NCBI GenBank assembly: GCA_026874595.1
Contig: CM049306.1
Coordinates: forward strand, 19,707,019 to 19,771,018
Reading direction: 5' to 3'
Origin: Sipunculus nudus
Lineage: Eukaryota; Annelida; Sipuncula; Golfingiida; Sipunculidae
DNA: 64,000 bases
Below, piece after piece: positions 50,534-61,297 of the stretch (its first letter is position 1; each line of letters begins with the position of its first letter). Both the position numbers and the translations under genes were made by a program. Below the pieces are notes generated by a model. The model searched no databases. It had not been told where the DNA came from and worked only from the letters and a program-made list of their open reading frames with translations.

Positions 50534-51693
50534 TGCCCTCTATGCGCATGCGTGCTCTCATCGGACACCTCAAGGATCAGGGCATTTCAAGTCCGGCTGC
50601 TCTCCTTGCCTCAGCTCTCCGTCGCCGTTCTTCGGACCGCATCTATGACTCCCGGTGGCATCTCTTCACGGAGTGGGCGTCTTCCCGCGGACTCTCCCCT
50701 TTAGATCCGTCGCTTGCGGCTGTTTTGGATTTTTTCGTGTTCTTACTGCAGGATAAACATTTATCCTATCCCTCTCTGCGTGGCTATCGCGCCGCCCTGC
50801 TGTAGGTGCTCCGTCCGCTGGGTCACGATCGTGTCCTTCATCACCCGTTGGTGTCGGACTTTCTCAAGGGGGTTCAGGCCTGTGCGTCTCGTCCTCAGTA
50901 TGTTGCGCCTTCCTGGTGCCTGGACGTCGTCTTACGTCACCTCCGGGAACCCCCTTATGCGCCGTTGCGTTCGGCCCATCTTCTACCTTTGTCTCGGACA
51001 ACGGTTTTCCTCCTAGCTCTTGCCTTGGCAGGTCGCCGTTCTGAGCTTCATGCCCTCGTGGCTGATTCGAAATTCCAGCAAATTGCGGCCGCCGCTTCGT
51101 CGGCCACCCTACATTTTCCTCCGGACTTTTATGGGAAATATCACAATTTCGATGACCCTCCATCTGCTTGGCACGTTCCGGCACTCCCTACCGGTCTGTA
51201 CCGTACTGGGGATACCCCTTGCCCGGTTCGTGCGTTGCGTTATTATCTACATGCTCCTCCTTCTTTACGGGGGGGGGGGGGGGGGGGGCGCAAGAAGTTG
51301 TTTATTTCTACAAAAGTCACATCTTCCAATTAGGTGATAAGCCCTTTCACCATTAGTGCGTGACTCAACGCTACTATCGTCGCCGCATATGAATCAGCTT
51401 CTCATTCCACATTAGACCAACTTCACTTCAAGGCCCATGACATTCGAGCTAATTCGACTTCCTTGGCCCATTTCTCCGGGATCTCACCTAATCAGTTGGT
51501 CAAGATGGGATACTGGATATCCCCATCTCCGTTCACACGCTTCTATCTGAAAGATGTTCAGCTCCAGGCTTCGGGCCTCTACTCCATGGGCCCTGTGATC
51601 GCGTCGGGTGAGGTCCTACAATTTTCCAGGCCTTCTTCTTCCTCTCCGTCGGTCCCGCCACCGACGTCGACTGCTGCTCCATCACCGCACTGA
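50534..51693 (+). pseudogene. DIRS tyrosine recombinase pseudogene
   Basis: One reading frame carries the whole recombinase: an N-terminal helical part (SDRIYDSRWHLFTEWASS, about 50632), the Arg box AGRRSELHAL (Arg at 51034-51039), the HxxR box HDIR (51436-51447) and the nucleophile in FTRFYLKDV (Tyr at 51544-51546). The catalytic residues are thus visible, but three in-frame stops interrupt it: TAG 50803, TAG 51331 and TGA 51361. A 20-base G run near 51270-51288 sits in a glycine stretch and may vary in length. The enzyme family integrates the circular DNA copy. Confidence 0.88.
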
Positions 51694-51780
51694 GATTCCT
51701 CGTTCCAGCGTTACAGGTAGGTGCCCCCTCCCCAAGGCATGTCTGTTTTTTTCTCATTAATACAGAAACAGTTCACAATT

Positions 51781-51862
51781 ATGTTTACGTAATAAAACCC
51801 CCCCATTCCCTCCCTGTGAATGGTGGTTTTTGTTAGTAAACTGTTGTGAGCTTTTCTGTATT
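51781..51862 (+). repeat. Internal complementary region of the DIRS element
   Basis: The left part, ATGTTTACGTAATAAAA, is the inverse of the element's first bases. The right part, starting after the C run with ATTCCCTCCCTGTGAATGG, is the inverse of its last bases (52041-52103). Read in inverse it gives the join of right end to left end, the expected template for restoring the ends during circle formation. Confidence 0.92.
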
Positions 51863-51902
51863 ACAAACATCGCTCCCTCCCAGTCCTCTTCCTTACGCCT
51901 TC

Positions 51903-52103
51903 GAAAATGTGATTATGGGTAACGGAAGTGTGACCTAGATACACGGGAACGAGGCGGGATGGGCGATAATAGGCCCAATAAGGGAAAATGTTCGGTTGGC
52001 TTACTCTGGCGTATAAACTTTAACAGAGAAAATTCTCATTTATACAGAAAGCTCACAACAGTTTACTAACAAAACCACCATTCACAGGGAGGGAATGGGG
52101 GGG
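51903..52103 (+). repeat. Right inverted terminal repeat of the DIRS element
   Basis: The inverse of the left repeat over about 150 bases, then a terminal segment (52041-52103) that pairs with the internal complementary region and ends with seven G bases. Confidence 0.9.
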
Positions 52104-53854
52104 ATTTTGAGGTCAAAGGTCAAGTTCACAGCACCCACTTCTTGCGTGGAGTCATTTTCAGGCAAACTTTTCAATCTGTACCTTCCATCTGTCATATATG
52201 GCTTACCTACCAATAAGGGAAGAAGCCTATTGATGTTGAGGTCAAAAAGTCAAAGGTCAAGGTCACAATATTTAATTGTTCTAAATGCTTGTGAGCATAT
52301 TTCAAGTGTAACTGTTCAACCCAAACCTTCAGTCTTTCACATATGCCACATCTATGCATCACTCAGTTTGACTCAAACTTCATATTTATGGGTCTTTTTG
52401 CTTGAATAAATAACTTATTGATTTTGGGGTCAGCTGGTCAGCAGGTTAAAGGTTGCAGGTCAAAGTTATTCACCCATTGGTTGCCAAGTAATTACACCAG
52501 ATTTAAGTGGTTAGTAGTTACCCATCATTTAGAAAGAATCCAGTTGATATATGGGCAAAAGGCCAAGGTCATAGGTCAGGGATGTTCACAATTACTTATT
52601 TTATAGACCATCTCTATTTCTCTTGTATATATAACCATCCCACTCCAGCTGGTACATCTCCCTGTGTGGCTGTAATTGTCAGTGACACTGGTGACATATG
52701 ACTCCCTTTTGTATCAGCCTATTAAGTGATAAGGCTCAGTGATAAGTACCTGGTTACTTCATAACAAAAACACTGTTGTCAGAATGCTTCAGCCAGGCAT
52801 TAAGACTATGAGAGTATAGTATTAAGGTTTAGCTACTGATTTATAAGATGATGGGAACATTTTGCAGTTTATTTTATGGAATCCTAGCAATAAACTTAGT
52901 TTCCTAGATATCTGAATATTTTAATATATATCACCACATATAAAAGCAAGTGTTTGTTCTCATAATATGTGGATGTGTACCTTGATTTAGGATGGCTTTT
53001 TGTTTTATTTCAAGACTCTTAGTCATGCTTTCTGCATTTCTTTTCTTTCAGGTTTAGCAGTTTACCTACCCTGCTGACCCCATTGAAAAGCAGAGTGATA
53101 ATAAAAAATATTGGACTTACACTTTTTACAATTGCATATCTATAAATCTGATATGAGGGCCTGGACATGCCTTTTGAATTATTTTGGGCATTCATTACTG
53201 GATAATTTGCCCAAGTTTGGTCTCTTATTAGAGAATGTGGGATATCAAATGTCATACTTGTCAGAAATCCATTATGTCTGCCAGTTAGCCACCTTAGAAA
53301 TTCTTTCTTCAGTGCAGTTTCAGTAATTTTTCTTTAATGTTTAGTCCGATTTAGAGAATGTTTGTTGTCTGATTTCAGACTTGTCAGAAGTCCAATATGG
53401 CCACCAGGCAACCATCTTTTAATTCCTTTTGATCATATTATCTCAAGAACAGTTAAAGTGAATGCAGTTGGATGTATATTTATGTAATCTTGTAAAGGAT
53501 TGGGTCAAATATTTCTGAATAAATATTACCATCATTTACAAAAGTGCAGTACAGTTGGCTTGTATTGAATAAAAATTCATACAGAAGCACCTGTTTCTCA
53601 ATAATTCTTGCATGTATTTCCTTGATTTTTGCTATATATTTTGATCTTATATTTTCCCTTTGTGGTGTTCCTTTGAGACTGACAGGTTTCAAGCAAGCTG
53701 TTGGAATAGTTCCTGATAGCTTAACAATCATGCATTTTCCTCAGACCATCAATTCACTGTGTTTTAACCAGACATAGGTGATATATATTTCTGTTGTCAT
53801 AGAAAATTTTCAACAAATTGGCAAATTGGTTCTTCAAAATTTGACTGGAAGTTG
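52104..53854 (+). repeat. Type III repeat, sister copy, right part
   Basis: Continues the match to the upstream copy from 42984 to about 44733, nearly identical. Small differences include an added ACAAAAACACTGTTGTC-like segment near 52765. The match stops at about 53854, so the family tail is missing here. New sequence follows up to the next repeat. Confidence 0.93.
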
Positions 53855-53937
53855 ACTTGTTAAGTAAACGTGTTAAGATATGTGTACGTGAAAATTTGTT
53901 GTCTAACTAGGTGCAGCACTCAGAAGTGTGTCAGTTT

Positions 53938-55814
53938 TTGTTTTTAGCTCAGCTGACTGTAAGTCATCTGAGCTATAGGGATCACCTTTTGTCCGCCGTC
54001 CGTCCGTCCGGCCGTCTGTCCGTTAACAGGGCACAAATCGTAACTGCTAGAACTGGAATCTTCTTACTTGACATCCTGGGAGGTCAATGGAAATTTTCCT
54101 TGTAAACCTGAAATTAGGTCACTGTGACCTATATTCTTCGAGCTATGGGGTTCCGAAGTACCCCCCAGAATAATGGAAAATTTGATACAAAAGCTCAAGT
54201 ATCTGAACAACTAATACGATCAACATGATTTTTTGCATGGATATTGATCATGGAGTGTTTCATCAGTTTCTGCAGACTGGTGGCGCCACCTGTATTTTTT
54301 CGATTTTTACCAATATTTTTCTCTATTTTTGAGACCTCTTAAGATGCGGCCATCTGTTAACAGGGCACAAATCGTAACGACTACACCTAGAATCTTCTCT
54401 CTTGACATGCAGGGAGGCCCATAAAAAGTCTCTTTGGAAACCTGAAATTAGGTCTCTGTTACCCATAACCTTTGAGCTATGGGGCTCCGAAGTACCCCCC
54501 AGAATAATGGAAAATTTGATACAAAAGCTCAAGTATCTAAACAACTATTGCAGTGATCACGATGATTCTTTGCATGGATATTGATCATGGAATGTGTCAT
54601 CAGTTTCTGCAGTATGGTGGCGCCACCTGTATTTTTTTGTATTTTTTATGAATTTTTTTCTCTATTTTTGAGACCTCATAAGATGCGGTCATCTGTTAAC
54701 ATGGCACAAATCGTAACAACTGGACCTAAAATCTTCTCTCTTGACATGCTGAGAGGCCCATGAAAAGTGTCCTTGTAAACCTGAAATTAGGTCTCTGTTA
54801 CCCATAACCTCTGAGCTATGGGGTTCTGAAGTACCCCCCAGAATAATGCAAAATTTAATACAAAAGCTCAAGTATCTGAACAACTATGCATTAATCACCA
54901 TGATTCTTTGCATGGATATTGATCATGGAGTGTTTCATCAATTTCTGGAGATTGGTGGCGCCACCTATATTTTTATTTTTTTTATTTTTTACGATTTTTT
55001 TTCTCTACTTTTGTGATCTTTAAACATTTGGTCATCTGTAAACAGGGCACAAATCATAATGACTGGACCTAGAATCTTCTGTCCTCACCTCCAGGGAAGC
55101 CCATAAGAGGTCTACATGGAAACCCGAAATAAGGTCCCTGTTACCCATATTCTGTGAGCTATGGGGCTCTGAAGTAGCCCCCAGAATAAAGATTTGGTCA
55201 TATATTAACAGGGCACAAATCATAATGACTGGACCTAGAATCTTCTTTCTTGACATGCAGGGAGGTCCATGAAACATCTTGGAAACCTGAAATTAGGTCT
55301 CTGTTACCCATATCCTTCATGCTCTGGGGCTCCGAAGTACTCCCCAGAATAAAGATTTGGTCATCTGTTAACAGAGCACAAATTATAATGACTTGACCTA
55401 GAATCTCCTTTCTTGATATGCTGGGAGGCCCCTGAAAAGTCTCCTTGTGCACCTGAAATTACATCTCTGTTACCCATATCCTTCATCCTATGCGGCTTTG
55501 AAATACCCCCCAGAATAAACATTTGGTCATCTGTTAACAGGGCACAAATCATAATAACTGGACCTAGAATTTTATTTTTTGCCACGCTGGGAGACCCCTG
55601 AAAAGTCATCTTGTAAACCTTGAAAATAGGTGTCTGTTACCCATATCCTTCATGCTACAGAGCTCCATAGTACCCCAATGAATATTGGATGATTTTATAC
55701 AAAAGGTCAAGTTTGGAAAAAGTATTTCATTCAAATTTGACATTCAGATGATAAAATTACTTTTGTCAATGTCTTCCTGGTCAGCTGAGCGTCATGACCC
55801 CTGGGTCACTTGTT
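53938..55814 (+). repeat. Head-hairpin/tail repeat (body type II), full copy with seven modules
   Basis: The head hairpin is at 53938 and the tail CAGCTGAGCGTCATGACCC ends near 55814. The module opening ACAGGGCACAAATC recurs at 54026, 54360, 54699, 55042, 55208, 55371 and 55537. The first three steps are about 334-343 bp and contain GGTGGCGCCACC (54279, 54616, 54954). The last steps are about 165 bp, because the second half of each module is absent. Confidence 0.85.
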
Positions 55815-56239
55815 GCCACTTCTTTTGACAAAATACATATTGTACATGTTGTATTTTACCAGTAATTTTGAATGTCTTTTGGCTTACTCAGATTAGGGTG
55901 CAGCTGTTAATGTAATTATGTGGAAAACATCAGTCAGTGATGAAAATATATTAAAAATATTCGACCAAGCAAGGTAAAGAAATTGGAGCATAGTGATTTC
56001 ACATTTTCCATGGGATATCTAGTAGTTGTCATGGTATGTACTTAGAATGGTAGAACCGGTGCTAACAGCCACATCTTTTAATACCACCACAATAATGGAC
56101 CATATCTTATATATGGCATGTCATTTGCAAAGTCAGAATTTCACTGCCACAAACCTTTAAGTTTTGCTTAAAAATGAATCTGATTGAGGGTCCACTTCTT
56201 TGAATTTTTTTGTAATCATTTGAGCATTAACCTTACCAG
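55815..56239 (+). other. FGD6-like intron, 3' part
   Basis: No gene or repeat recognised. Acceptor AACCTTACCAG. Confidence 0.75.
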
Positions 56240-56362
56240 GTGCCAGCCAATGCTGAGGATACTAACATGAGTGGTTACCTGAAGCAGTGGAGTGGCAGAA
56301 AGTGGAAAAAGTTATGGTTTGTTCTGAAGGGAAAGGTCCTGTACATCTACAAAGCCAGCGAG
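56240..56362 (+). CDS. FGD6: FGD6-like exon: start of second PH domain
   Basis: 41 codons: VPANAEDTNMSGYLKQWS, then WKKLWFVLKGKVLYIYKAS. The GYL...WKKLWFVLK pattern is the first strands of the C-terminal PH domain of FGD proteins. The donor is GAG/GTAGGA. Confidence 0.95.
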
Positions 56363-56539
56363 GTAGGAAGCAACATGAATGGGAAACTATTAATAAAAAT
56401 GGGAACCTTACCATATATGGGAAACCTTGCATGTTATTTATAAAAAAGGATGTTATCCCAGTCCTTTGTTAGAAATGTTTCCTTGATTCTTTAGGTCTCG
56501 TTCTCTTTAGCTATCATATCGTATAAGCCCAATGGAATT

Positions 56540-57620
56540 TTTATTAGCGAACCTGTGAGCTTATGCGATGGTGTGGCGTCATCTGGCGTCCGTAGTCCGT
56601 TGTCTGTACGTTAACCTATACTATCTTGAAAATGGCAAGAGTTAGCATCACGAAATTTTATGCAAAAAGAAAAAACTCTATCGGATTTTGCTTATTTTTT
56701 GGCTAATTGCATTTTCTTAGATTTTATAGGGAAAAAGCTAAAAAAGCTTTAAAAATCTTCTTCTCCGAAACTGTAGAGCCAAATTGTGCAATATTTCACA
56801 GAAATGATTCCTAGAACAATCTCTCTCAAGTTTGTTCGAATGGTTTAAGTTCGGTGATTTTTGGCCAAGTTACAGGAAGTTGAATATAGTCATCTGTCCA
56901 AAAAAGCATACTAAAATTACAGTCTCAGAAATGGCCAGAGCTATCATCACCAAATTTTATGCCAATGTTGGTCACATGAGTCATATCTGAAATTGAGGTA
57001 TTGGTGTCGCCACCTGCATCGGCCTTTTTTGTATGGGGGTCATCAGTGTTCGTATCATACTGACTGCTACAAAAAACATCTTCTCTGAAACCATATTGCC
57101 GAATTATTTAATATCGCACAGAAATGATCCTAGGGTAGTGTTTTCTGAAGCTTGTTCAAATGGTCTCAGTTCAGTGACTTTTGGCTGAGTTATGGGAAGC
57201 TGAATTTAGTCATATGCCATAATAGCCCATTTTAGCTCAGTGGCTACAAAGAACTTCTTCTCAAAAACCACTGGGCCAATTTCTTAAATCTCACACATAA
57301 ATTATCCTTAGATGTTGATAATTCAAGTTTGTTCAAATGGTTTTGGTTCAGTAAATTTTGGCTGAGTTATGGGAAGCTTAACTTAGCCGTTTTGCTGTAT
57401 TTTCCCCATATGAGTTATAAACCTGCAAAACTTTTTTTGACTGACGCCACTGAGGCCAATTTGTTTAATATTTTACAGGAATGATCCCCTGAATAATTCT
57501 TATAATAATTGCTTTATGGATCCAAAGAATGAATTTTGGCTGAATTATAAAGATTGAATTGAGTCATTTTACCATATATGTTAGCTGTGTGAAGCAGATA
57601 CATCTAGCCTGGCACCAGTT
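56540..57620 (+). repeat. Third repeat family (AGCGAACCTGTGAGC), copy 1
   Basis: Starts with TTAGCGAACCTGTGAGCTTA, then a GGCGTC/TCCG run. Modules carry TCACCAAATTTTATGCCAATG and GGTGTCGCCACC (57003). It has the same overall plan as the other families, without a clear tail. The 3' border is approximate. Confidence 0.65.
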
Positions 57621-57900
57621 TATCAGCATCCATTACATAATGACTCTAGACATTTAGATTTCAGGTTATCTATGGTTAATATTGACAAGAATGTTTTTTA
57701 AAAGCTTTTAAAGAAATGTAGATTTATGCTAAATAAATGCTGTGTTTACAATCACAGGTATACAGCTCTCTGTGGGTGTATAAAGATGGCTGTACATGGA
57801 TTATAAATAATTGGTATCCATACTCAACTTTATTCAAGATTTTGCCATCAATGAGATGTATCTGTATTATAATTTTGCATTCAATATGCATCTGTAGTAA
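57621..57900 (+). other. FGD6-like intron spacer
   Basis: Between two copies of the third repeat family; nothing recognised. Confidence 0.6.
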
Positions 57901-59890
57901 TTTTTAGCGAACCTGTGAGCTAATGTGATGGTTTGGCATCGTCTGTCGTCGTCATTAACCCACACTATTTCGAAAACAACTATTGCTAGTATCATGAAAT
58001 TTGATGCAAAAAATAAGCCATCTGAAAAACTCTGCATTTTCTTAGGTTTTATAGAGAAAAAGCTAAAAAACCTTTAAAAATCTTCTCCTCCGAAACAGTC
58101 AAGCCAAATTGTTCAATATTTCACAGAAATTATCATTTATACCATCTCTCTCAAGTTTGTTCAAATGGTTCAAGTTTGGTGAATTTTGGCCGAGTTACAG
58201 GAAGTTAAACTTAGCTAACTGTCCAAAAAAAGCATACTAAAATGGCAATCTCAGAAACGGCTGGAGCTATCATCACCAAATTTTATGCCAGTGTTGGTAA
58301 AATGAGTCATATATGAAATTCAGGTATTGGTGGCACCACCTGCATTGACCTTTTTTTGTACGGGGGTCATTGGTCATCTGTACATTAACCCATAATTTCT
58401 CAGGAATAGCAGGAGCTACCATTCCTAGATTTAATGCAATAATCTGTCACATATCAAATGTTGTGGGATTCAGCTTAATTTTTTGCTATCTGCATTTACT
58501 TAGATTTTATAGGGAAAAGCCTGAAAAACCTTTAAAAGTCTTCTTCTTGTAAACGGTCCAGCCAGATTGTTCAGTATTTTACAAAAATGATCCCAGAGGC
58601 AAGCCCTTTCAAGTTTGTTCAGATGGTTTGCATTTGATGAATTTATGTAGTGTTACACAAATTTGAACAGTGATTTGGCCAATTAAGCATACTGACATAG
58701 TAATCTCAGAAATGACAGAAGCTAGCATTACCAAGTATTGTGCAAATGTTGGTCACATGACTCATATTTGAAGTTGCAGATTTTGTGGTGCCATCTACAT
58801 TGACCTGTTTTTTTTATGGGCAAAAAACCTCGTAATTTTAGCCTCTTTCAGCGTAAAATTTTATGATGAAACTGTCAAGTTGAATTGTTCAATTTTTCAA
58901 AAGAATTATCCTAGGACATGGTTCTTTCAATCATATCAGAAAAGCTTAAGTTGGTCTTATGGCCATTATTATGTCTATTTCAAACTGAGGACTGCAAAAC
59001 TGTTCTTCTACAAAATTATTGTTTCAATTATAACTTCTGTAACATTGCACAAAAATTATTCTTAGGTGGCCTTTGTTCAAGTTTACTTGAATTATTTTTG
59101 GCAGAATTATTGGACCTTTAACAATGAAAGAACTGCATCTTTTGTTATTTTAGATATTTTGATAATAAGTTTATGAATATGTCAGCTTGAAAAAAAGCAT
59201 TTTAGCCAAAGTCTTTCTGTATGTGTAAACAGATTGACCAACAGACCCAGATTGTGTTTGTATCTTTAAATAGGTTGAGAAACTGCTAACTGTTTCAGAT
59301 TTGGCAACAGATCAAGAGTTCATTCAGTGCAGCCAGATATAGGTCAAAAGTTCAGTCAGTGCAGCCAAGCACAAGGCATGTGATCACCTCATGGGTGACA
59401 TGTGAACACCTCATGGCCACCATGTGATCACCTCATGGGTGTCATGCCCCTCAGGGCTGCATGTGGACTACCAACTGTGTCAGATTATGCAACAGGTCAA
59501 GAGTTCACTCAGTGCAGCCAGGTACAGGTCGAAAGTTCACTCAGTCTAGCCAGGTGCAGGTCATGAGTTCACTTAGTGCAGTAGCCTGAGCCAGCTAGCA
59601 AATTTGTCACAGTTCAATCGGGGCAACTGCCTTTCTCACCTAAGCCTGGTCAGCCCCATGCATCAGACTCAAGGTAAGTTTGATGGATTGGCCTGATATT
59701 TTGACCAGTCTATGTGTCTTTGATGGCTTTCTCGTTCACAAGACAGGTGTCGCCACCTACAATGACTTTTGCGCAGTGTATGTGTCTGCTTATTTCTACA
59801 GAGGAATTTGATATATCAGCCTGAAATATATCTCTGATAGCTTTGTTGTATACAAGACTGGTGGTGCCAGCTACAATCATTTTTATGTTG
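57901..59890 (+). repeat. Third repeat family (AGCGAACCTGTGAGC), copy 2
   Basis: TTTTTAGCGAACCTGTGAGC at 57901 repeats the start of copy 1. GGTGGCACCACC (58329), GTGGTGCCATCT (about 58785), GGTGTCGCCACC (59746) and GGTGGTGCCAGC (59860) recur. A 32-bp minisatellite is embedded at 59313-59581. The 3' border is uncertain. Confidence 0.6.
59313..59581 (+). repeat. Compound minisatellite: 32-bp units around a 22-bp triple repeat
   Basis: Units of 32 bp (CAAGAGTTCACTCAGTGCAG type) lie at 59313-59344, 59345-59376, 59498-59529, 59530-59561 and, partial, 59562-59581. Between them, CATGTGATCACCTCATGGGT repeats three times at 22-bp steps (59377, 59399, 59421). The two 32-bp blocks and the text before them are offset by 185 bp. 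Confidence 0.9.
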
Positions 59891-60359
59891 TGTGCACCCA
59901 TGCCAGAATATCAGCAGTGATGTTTGTGTAATTGTTTCTTATTCAAAATGTTTAGTACTTGCATTGTTCATATACATGAGAAGTAATGGTCCAGCATTGA
60001 AGCATTATACCTGGTGTATTTCCTAATGCACAGGTTCGCACTAGGCCTGTAGGCCTTGTTAGACCATGTTCTGGTATAGAAGGTCATTTGAGTTTTCTTT
60101 GTTGCATGGTAAATTTGTCAGTGGAATCCTAATATACATTTTAAATGGTGACAGGGAGTTCTTATTAACATTTTGAACAAGCTTGAGTGTTAAATTATTT
60201 GATGAGAGAACCATAAAATATTTTATCACAAAAATGTACGCTTCAGATTTTAACATGCTGAAAAAATGCTGAAAGAACAGAAATATAACATGAAAAATAA
60301 CAAAATAACTGATGAGAGTTACAGCTGGTATAATATTCTGTTTTCCTTGATTTGTGAAG

Positions 60360-60419
60360 GATGCTGCTGCCTCAGAGAGTAAGGTCCTGCTGGGGTATGA
60401 AGTCCGCCATTATGCCAAG
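60360..60419 (+). CDS. FGD6: FGD6-like exon: second PH domain
   Basis: 20 codons, DAAASESKVLLGYEVRHYAK. The SExxxLLGYxV wording continues directly from KASE of the previous exon, as in FGD5 and FGD6. Acceptor TTTGTGAAG, donor AAG/GTTAGT. Confidence 0.9.
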
Positions 60420-61297
60420 GTTAGTATACTACCATATTTCAGAATAGCCTAACAAACATAACCAAACAAAACCCTGTCACCTGTTTTGTTGCAGCTTTAT
60501 ATTTGCAGTTTTTGATCTGTATGTTTACGGTGCAAGATTATTTTTTACACTAAATCTTAGGAGTGCACATATCTTTTTTGGTGTTGGTAAGCAAGACTAC
60601 ACAGGAATGAGTTGTTTTACCCTGCTTATATCTAGAGCACCCTCCGTGTAATTTTTTATTCAGAATTATTCATAAATATTTATCCTTATGAATAGTTAGC
60701 ATCAGTAAGACTTTAGTAAAGGGACAAACTGGATATCTTCAGTACATCTAGGCTTCGATACAAATGGGTAAGACACGTTGTTAGGTGGGCAGAATTTGGC
60801 TGGGTACTACAGCAACACACTTTTGTGCAAAGACTATTTGACTGAAATTACTTAAAACCATTTTGTGGTGCACAGTGTGGTCTGTGGGTTCATTTCTGCC
60901 AAACAGGTAGTGGTTGCCATGGAAACATAAAGAAATTTGCTGTGTGCCTTTTTAAAGAGGATTGAGTTCAGAAAGCCACATTAGCTAATGTGTATATCAA
61001 AGGTGTTCACATGTGAAGTCACACCACCTCTACACAAGTGAACACTTAGCTTTAGTCCTTTACTCGAAAACATGGCCTGTAAGGACACTTCTTTTGGGAC
61101 AAAGCTATCATGTACACTTGTGTCCTCTTCTCTTATATTTACATTTTATAGCTTAGAAATCCCTTTATTTGCAGACATTCATGATGACCAAATTTGATAT
61201 CTGTGGAATCTGCTGTTGTTAGGATATTTTTTATTCTTTGTTATGTTTTTAATTATTTTAAATGCATGCTTACTGTTTAATTTTTCCACTTTGGCAG
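60420..61297 (+). other. FGD6-like intron
   Basis: No recognised repeat or gene. Acceptor CACTTTGGCAG. Confidence 0.75.

Larger units (their letters stand above)
46834..52103 (+). mobile_element. DIRS-like tyrosine-recombinase retrotransposon (decayed), 5,270 bp
   Basis: The borders are read by comparison with the uninterrupted copy (42983/42984). The left end starts TTTTATTACGTAAACAT; the right end finishes with AATGGGGGGG. Inverted terminal repeats are at 46857-47010 and 51903-52055. An internal complementary region at 51781-51862 matches the inverse of both outer ends joined together. Protein remnants in order: Cys-rich gag, reverse transcriptase, RNase H, a post-RNase H region, and tyrosine recombinase. 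This is the DIRS architecture, in which a DNA circle is integrated by the recombinase without an integrase. There is no target-site duplication, as expected. All the genes carry stops or frame shifts. Base composition is far richer in G+C and poorer in A on this strand than the surrounding DNA. Confidence 0.93.

Noticed and set aside
49307-50704. 465-residue Pro/Ser-rich frame overlapping the DIRS RT-RNase H
   Set aside because: The overlapping frame 49170-50648 carries the RNase H motifs; this one is a low-A composition artefact.
54323-55609. Series of similar minus-strand frames of about 65-85 residues
   Set aside because: They repeat because the type II modules repeat, with no coding domain and stops in each module.
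59278-59640. Possible CRISPR-like direct repeat array
   Set aside because: Units of 32 and 22 bp are contiguous with no unique spacers and lie in an animal intron; it is a minisatellite.
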